Assembly: GCA_021613335.1 (NCBI GenBank)
Contig: JAJTWR010000365.1
Location: 454,501 to 518,500, forward strand
Length of the DNA stretch: 64,000 nucleotides
Direction of reading: 5' to 3'
Source of the DNA: Whitmania pigra
Taxonomy: Eukaryota; Annelida; Clitellata; Hirudinida; Haemopidae
In this document: piece after piece, positions 59,701 to 64,000 of the stretch
Position numbering within the stretch: position 1 is the first letter of the stretch
Layout of the letters: the number at the start of each line of letters is the position of its first letter
The notes under the pieces: generated by a model
What the model was told of the DNA's origin: nothing
The model's database searches: none
Seen by the model: only the letters and a program-made list of their open reading frames with translations
Program-made: the position numbers and the translations under genes

Positions 59701-62561
59701 AGACACTGTCTTATTTTCGGGAAAACACGATAATTTTCAAAATAGAGCAGATGTCTGACCACTTTTATGAAATTGTGGGGGTGTTGAAGGTGGTAATGGT
59801 GATGGTGACGATGACGATGATGTCTCAGAACGCAAACTGATTTAGGAAATAATCACCGCACGAATGAATATTCATAGCAATCCGTTCATCATTTACCGTC
59901 AGGAATTGAAAATGAAGCAGCAATTAATGAAATCCAAATCACTTACGAAATATCGACGTCTATTAGACGCTGTTGATTGCAACGACGATGACAAATAAAG
60001 ACAATGACGGTTATGGTAACAATGACGACGACGACAATGGTGATGATTATGATGACTGTGGTTTTCGCCAGAACCAAGATGCGATTGGTGAGCATCGTGA
60101 TGCGGCTTGTATACGGTTCCCAGTAGTCGTCCTAGGAATTTGTGATCGTCATCATCACCATTATCATCATCATCGCCTTCAGAAGCTTGGCTTGTTTTCA
60201 TATCCATGGTGACGACAGTTGATCAATAATTGCCCTCTGATTATTCAACGCTACATCATCATCATCATCATCATTACCAAATCCATGAGTTATTGACTGA
60301 TTATGGAGTTGTCGATGATGATGATGATGATGATGGTGATGGTGATGGTGATGATAGTAGTGGCCTAGAGCATAATCTTTCACCAGAGTGGAGAGAAAAG
60401 ATTTCCTCGATATCATTTCAGTCGTGCGGAAAGGCCCGTCGTGCTTGAATGAATTTCAATTTATAAAGTGATTTCTAAATCATAATCTTATTATTTTCTA
60501 CTTGTTGTACATACGTATTGCTAATCATATCAAACAATTGTTACAACCAAAGTTTAATCCGCATCCATATTCATATTACGTATTGCAATCACAATAATAT
60601 TAATTATTATAAATTTGATTCAATAATGTTTTATTTAAGCTAAAGCTATACTGTCCTAGAAATGGACCTAGAAATAGAAGTTGGATAGTAAGCTTGAAAG
60701 TCTTATCAGTAACCAAAGCTGAATATATCCTTCATGCCTGATTGAACACGCTTTATTGTATCCAAGTGTTTTATTGTCCTTTGCCTATCCCTATCAAGAT
60801 AGCTGCATAATTTCATTCTATTGAATATTCTTTAGCATCCGCATTAAAAGTATTTCGCGACTTTTGATTGTGACATTTTTAAATCTAAAAACATCTAATA
60901 AACTCCTTTTAGCATTTTATGGCTTAAATTAGCTAACCACAAATTATCCATATTTTACAAACTATGGCTAGACTTCAATATTTTATTTACTTGTTGTAAT
61001 ATTGTATTCAAGTAAATGTTGACTATTTTCAATAATAGTCTGATGGGAGATTTAATTTATGTAATGCCTTTTATGGTGTCAACACATTAAATCGTTTCAC
61101 GTAGCGCCTATTCCCAAGGAACAGCTTATTGGGAATACCCAAGAAGCCTACCTAATAAAATCTTAAAGACATCATGAGCAACTTCAAATAAGCATTAGAA
61201 TTCCTCATTCATGAATCTTGCACTCTCAGAAAATACATACCAACGTACACCTTAAAATGTAACGCAAAGTTGATTGGAAGCCCATATTTAATAATTTAGT
61301 ATGTATATTATTTAATAACATGTAATTGATTGTTGATTATAGACCCTTATTTATTTATTCCAATTTTGTGTCGATCATCAAAGTCTAGAGGATGTCAGTT
61401 CGATAAGTAGCAGCGACATAAGCAACGCCGTCAACGACATCAGCACGGACGACAACATCACATTCTCCTCTTTAAGTGCCTGCAGTTCCAACAAGGACTC
61501 CAAGTCTGTCAAAAAGACCAAGGACTCAAATAATGAACAAAGCCATCATCATCATTATCATTATCAGAAGCAGGAGCAGAGTGGCATGCAGAATCCTTCT
61601 CCAAGTTTCTATCAAGGAGCTGCCTCGTTCAACTCATTACCCAGCTACTACAGGGCAGATAATTGGCTGCAGCATTTCAATAACCAGGGACAAATGGTTT
61701 ATTCGACCCCACTTCACGGCCTGGAAAGGACCGACCAAATGTCGTCTCTTTCCGGCAAGGTGGGCGTGGCTGTTGGAGGCGATGGAAAAACGAGAGAACT
61801 CCTCCCCTCTGCAGGCATCTACATCAAAAAGGGAGGTCGGGCTTGCATCGTACCTGCCGACACGAGGAGCAGGTCTCACGCCAAAGTGCAGACTTTTCCC
61901 CACCACGTGAGTGGAGGAATGGCAGTGGCAATAGATGCTCCTTTGGAAGAAGAACTTTTACGAGATGGCAACGTGGACGACGTCGTGAGGTCTCTTCCGA
62001 ACTCCGGCAGTGTCGTTAACTTTTCTCATCGAGGAGCCGGTGCCACCAGGTCCGCGTCGTTCAATAAGGACACCATAAGGAGATATTTTTATCCCATCCG
62101 GGATTTACCGTCCACTGCCAGCAACAAAGCACCCTCGCTTCTCAGGCAGGGACTGCTCGGGGGGCCGAAGAAACAGCAGCAAAGAGAAGGACACGTTGCT
62201 TTGGACAGGTCGCAATCCTGCAGAGAGCAGAAGGACCAGGACGTGGAAGTGACCAACGAGAGGCCTCTCAGCGAGGGCACCTACAACTCCGACGGAGGAG
62301 CAAAGGCAAGGCAAGGAAGCATGCCAGATTCTGAAAGTTTTGAGAATTTCTCGACTTTTCCCTTCTTCACGAGTTCTTCCATCCCGCGCAATTGGACCAT
62401 AGGGGGTTATGGGAGCTCCCACTTTGCCGGTTACGTGGGATTGTACGACGGCCAACCTCTGTATCAGCAGCTACCTTACCACCTGTCAAGCTTCAATGAA
62501 TTCTCACCTGGTAACAACTTGGGACGAGCTGAATCCAACCTCATGTCGTCTGCTACTGGAG
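50757..62561 (+). CDS. NAV: Neuron navigator (NAV) family, middle exons (partial gene)
   Basis: Exons 50757-51200, 51307-52406 and 61384-62561 join in phase (0, then 2, then 1 at the last donor). Family identity rests on GYLSDGEIL, SGYLSEGGATLYVRRIQQRF, EGLLAVQESLERN and, across the 9 kb intron, EDVSSISSSDISNAVNDIST and DDNITFSS, the central conserved block of NAV1/2/3. The first exon is Pro/Gln-rich (QQQQLFQQQQIFHQQ) and starts at an ATG whose frame is closed upstream, so it may be an alternative start without the N-terminal calponin-homology domain. The rest is Ser/Pro-rich and disordered. The coiled-coil and C-terminal AAA ATPase exons are not in the window. NAV proteins bind microtubules and guide axon growth and migration. 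The long intron contains two minus-strand genes. Confidence 0.85.
53160..53225 (+). repeat. SINE tail fragment
   Basis: GGCGCCTCTGACGCTACTCA, then GTGGCGCTTTATAAATTAAT and ATT repeats, matching the tail type seen at 18005. Confidence 0.6.
54638..54775 (+). CDS. Possible alternative first exon within the NAV intron
   Basis: A GC-balanced stretch with an ATG at 54638 (MAFGRRLIVSCFVGLLPLLE) and a second open frame (SFQCLLDRCMQAIFDIIQ) that ends at a CAG/GTGGTT donor-like site. No family match, and two frames compete, so this is only a candidate. Confidence 0.2.
55024..55195. mobile_element. Small element with degenerate terminal inverted repeats
   Basis: The left end has CCCCGTCAAAACATCCC and AAAATAGCCC repeated; the right end complements as CCCCGGTCAAAACAGCACC. 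About 170 bases, AT-rich inside, no coding. Probably a MITE fragment. Confidence 0.35.
55391..57790 (-). CDS. GPATCH1: GPATCH1-like G-patch protein, intronless (retrogene candidate)
   Basis: One uninterrupted frame of 799 residues (human about 931). Conserved blocks in order: GRIRFHGAFTGGFSAGYFNS (residues 39-58), KEGWVPKNF, EDFMDEEDFGEFGIAPKKLF, a G-patch position KLTVGEKLLKKMGWKN, GQGFGVGALEEDDDDIYA, then MFGRLTREVVAWHPHKYLCV with FNVEDPYPESTITG, and an acidic then Lys/Ser-rich tail ending LLSKLRRIS. GPATCH1 works with DHX35 in late spliceosomes. The G-patch stops matching after MGWKN: the following Gly-rich half is replaced by DVNSYSVPERDD. The tail holds an internal repeat (KKSKRAREDSD twice). 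The family gene normally has many introns, so an intronless copy suggests retroposition; a ten-T run at 55317-55326 (A-run on the gene strand, 64 bases past the stop) may be poly(A) residue. The start ATG is 57788-57790. Confidence 0.9.
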   Translation of the reverse strand: MEDNDFVTLGSALPQCDDDEIQSRKPVAVHDQVVRDEQGRIRFHGAFTGGFSAGYFNSVDTKEGWVPKNFKSSRSSRSEKKSSQKPEDFMDEEDFGEFGIAPKKLFSSDKYQGSLKRSWGAPQENSLLSLFSNSHLQQCVQPAKLTVGEKLLKKMGWKNADVNSYSVPERDDVFGCSLPPSLVAKQLSKKSSCNSENCKQSGSISVINFSIQINQFGLGYIGLTPQVAKQTDYVPSRIKSRGIKGQGFGVGALEEDDDDIYAGDNASNYNTVLYMDDEEPIQIPSKPLVDRRERGAIDGFKKSSGTPVQVKVYPPPVISGDFVLNVGISQTVSTKNSEPKVGKRKSHWVQPMNSFKRGEMLGETAQIRSVFDMISEKDRLRLEESRRNCSLPKSEEPEKQLNLENTNNKITPIHDPPSTETIHSGDNKEYNAKVQQIETVTEWEKEQQRESSVKVDHFSRTVMMGRFTKASENDATQEVKEKSAKEKAASQNMFGRLTREVVAWHPHKYLCVRFNVEDPYPESTITGIPGQKHSKISIFDVLSRDALTIREPPHPPTETLSKATTNSEEGAPISKPLAILSKVDLRPSVDESERLNLIPADNCDIPEVEKHENKDQAVADQTVEIKDTLPPSVDIFKAIFEDDDEESSDEEDENKDLIQQSDKNEASEIRSQNWFENINPVDSLKVQQSNTDIVNLENHQHNQTLERSTMSDNKKQKKEKHKSKKHKHSHKSHKKSKKSKRAREDSDGDSDDSSQQSLKKSKKSKRAREDSDDIHSDADSSSHLSKTDKYLLSKLRRIS
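57791..58560. other. Spacer between the two nested genes
   Basis: AT-rich, with no repeats of note and no coding signal. It must hold the 5' control region of the GPATCH1-like gene and the 3' end of none other, since the La-motif gene also runs leftward and ends at 58561. Confidence 0.5.
58561..59322 (-). CDS. Tandem La-motif protein (two LARP-type La motifs, no RRM), intronless
   Basis: A single frame of 253 residues from ATG 59320-59322. Two La motifs, residues about 33-95 and 160-222, are near copies: IEYIFSNENLKKDSYLHDHM and VEYIFSNENLKKDSFLHDHM, each followed by a D-x-DGWVDIK segment, NYRQIKSLT and DVRVVAMAA. This matches the LARP1-type La motif (YYFS..NL..D.FL...M...G....I......R...LT.D). 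The repeat includes flanking sequence (W-x-x-KTA...AVL), so the unit is about 127 residues. The second aromatic of the usual YYF reads Ile in both. No RRM, DM15 or other domain follows, only a basic tail. La motifs bind RNA 3' ends or poly(A); function here is unknown. It could be a retrocopied fragment of a LARP gene that later duplicated. Confidence 0.85.
   Translation of the reverse strand: MFYTESATLKSNNANWKAKTAGSIQSAVLVQQEIEYIFSNENLKKDSYLHDHMDVDGWVDIKVVANYRQIKSLTNDVRVVAMAAALVDHLEFSHCGSKLRKEMLAKQLARNMPRKSERSIDSPSDTPLTNLHRNQYNSRDACWQTKTADSLEKAVLIKEKVEYIFSNENLKKDSFLHDHMDIDGWVDIKVIANYRQIKSLTSDVRVVAMAASLIDQFEFSHCGSRMRKVMPARQQARNSHPRHGYNNCMYRHH
59323..61383. other. NAV intron, right part
   Basis: Contains the short MITE (59646-59729), GAT/GAC microsatellites (59797-59822, 60251-60275, 60314-60355) and otherwise AT-rich DNA. 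No further gene seen. Confidence 0.6.
59646..59729. mobile_element. Short MITE, same family as 7447-7789
   Basis: 84 bases, almost entirely inverted repeat: CCGTGTTTCCCCGAAAATAA at the left and the complement of CGTGTTTTCCCGAAAATAAG at the right. It also shares AAGACAGTGTCTTATA with the larger copy. Confidence 0.75.
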
Positions 62562-62704
62562 GTGACACATTGAATTTATGGCTTCGTATTCGAGGTGTTA
62601 CTAACAATTTCAAATATCCACATCAAAGCATTATGCTTTAAAAATGCTATCGGGGTGTCAATTTATCCATTTTCGACAGATTGATCATTCATTTGAATGC
62701 ATTA

Positions 62705-62855
62705 AATTTTAAAAAAAGCTCATAATGGTTATTACCAAAGTGCATTAATTACAATAAATTTGATGAAAGTTTATAATGGTTATTACCAATGTACATTAAT
62801 TACAATAAATTTGATGAAAGTTTATAATGGTTATTACCAATGTACATTAATAAAT
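62705..62855. repeat. 51-base tandem repeat, 2.7 units
   Basis: Unit includes TAATGGTTATTACCAATGTA and CAATAAATTTGATGAAAG; copies two and three are nearly identical. Confidence 0.9.
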
Positions 62856-63244
62856 TGGTTTTATAAATTTTTTAATTTGCATTTTAAAATATTAACACAA
62901 AATTCATTGGCAAAACTAGGCAAAGGATCATCACTATCACTTCTCTCCAGTTCATCGTCTGTCTATTCTTCTGTGAGTTCATTTTGACTTTAAATGCAAG
63001 ACATGACAAGGATTTCTGATGATTTTGTTTGATGTAACGACTTGTCTATAATATATTTGTTCACAATATTAACAGTTTGTCTGTAATCATATCATAATTG
63101 ACAATTTGTCTAGAATATAATTGTTTGTTGTTATTGTTGTTTAAATTAACATTGTGATTTCTGTTAAGAATGTGTTTTCTTGTTGTTAATGTAATTGATG
63201 ACGTAATGGTCATGAATAATTGTTCGTAATAATGCATTGATCAG

Positions 63245-63268
63245 GCAGAAGACAAACAGGTCCAAGAA
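63245..63268 (+). CDS. NAV: Candidate 24-base NAV microexon
   Basis: Acceptor TTGATCAG, 24 bases, then a consensus donor GTGAGT. It continues the phase left at 62561 (phase 1 in, phase 1 out) and would add eight residues (GRRQTGPR in the joined frame, then phase 1). Evidence is the strong flanking splice sites and the matching phase. Confidence 0.4.
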
Positions 63269-63496
63269 GTGAGTTATGTCCTCCATGTTTCCTTCATTCA
63301 TTCATTCCATTGCACTCCTGCACACAAGCATTCATCATCATTAGAGCACTGTGCTCATCAACATTAACTCATCATCACAACCTTCATCATCGTCCTCTTC
63401 GTCGTCATAGTCATCATCATCATCATCATCAGTAAATAAATGCTATCACCGGCATCAGCATCTGCATATTTTGATCACTACTACTACTGTGACGGT

Positions 63497-63773
<277 letters not shown>

Positions 63774-63846
63774 GTAGTGGTTGTGATGGCACTGGGATGG
63801 TGGCAGTCATCAAAAGACGCTTTTCTTCCTTCATTGTTGAGGTTGT

Positions 63847-63975
63847 TGAAAATATAATTTGTTGTAATTTATAATTAGTTGAACATAATTTGTTGAAAGT
63901 ATAATTTGTTGTAATTTATAATTAGTTGAACATAATTTGTTGAAAGTATAATTTGTTGTAATTTATAGTTTGTTG
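63847..63975. repeat. 47-base tandem repeat, 2.7 units
   Basis: TATAATTTGTTGTAATTTAT starts at 63853, 63900 and 63947, a period of exactly 47; copies are nearly identical. Confidence 0.95.
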
Positions 63976-64000
63976 CTTCGCCAAAAACGTTGCACCTTTC

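Noticed and set aside
59797..60450. His/Asp-rich frames on both strands
   Set aside because: They arise from GAT/CAT microsatellites in the NAV intron.

Overview
This is animal (invertebrate) nuclear DNA. Genes are split by GT-AG introns, with GC-richer exons set in AT-rich introns and spacers full of (CAT)n/(GAT)n and (ATT)n microsatellites. The proteins are metazoan (sestrin, neuron navigator, VTA1, RPAIN, GPATCH1), and there are tRNA-derived SINEs, LINE, hAT and Tc1 relics and small MITEs. I cannot fix the phylum; the overall look is that of an aquatic invertebrate.

Layout. 1-1347: 5'-truncated LINE (minus) against a hAT remnant. 3340-5640: decayed WD40 gene (minus) split by a dead Tc1 element. 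7447-7789: a MITE. 7957-13356: a 15-exon plus-strand gene joining a Gln/Pro/Met-rich N-terminus to an IRE1/RNase L-type pseudokinase and KEN-like domain, with a decayed coding-like stretch antisense to its last exon. 15241-17428: RPAIN, complete. About 19250-36011: the sestrin locus, with a candidate promoter, a candidate first exon and eight certain exons. 39435-41945: VTA1, minus, complete, convergent with sestrin. 42729-47460: repeats, a second hAT remnant, minisatellites and a long ATT tract. 47461-48572: an unidentified three-exon minus-strand gene. 50757 to at least 62561: neuron navigator (NAV) middle exons. The 9 kb NAV intron carries two intronless minus-strand genes, a GPATCH1-like retrogene (55391-57790) and a 253-residue protein made of two La motifs (58561-59322). 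The window ends in a long GAT tract and tandem repeats.

How they relate. There are no operons. VTA1 serves ESCRT-III/VPS4, RPAIN carries RPA into the nucleus, sestrin links amino acids and stress to GATOR2/mTORC1, and NAV acts on microtubules. The three most unusual items are the soluble IRE1-like double pseudo-enzyme with a prion-like N-terminus, the tandem La-motif protein, and the intact intronless GPATCH1 copy with an eroded G-patch. Gene models were joined by hand from splice signals and phase; transcript evidence would be needed to confirm them.
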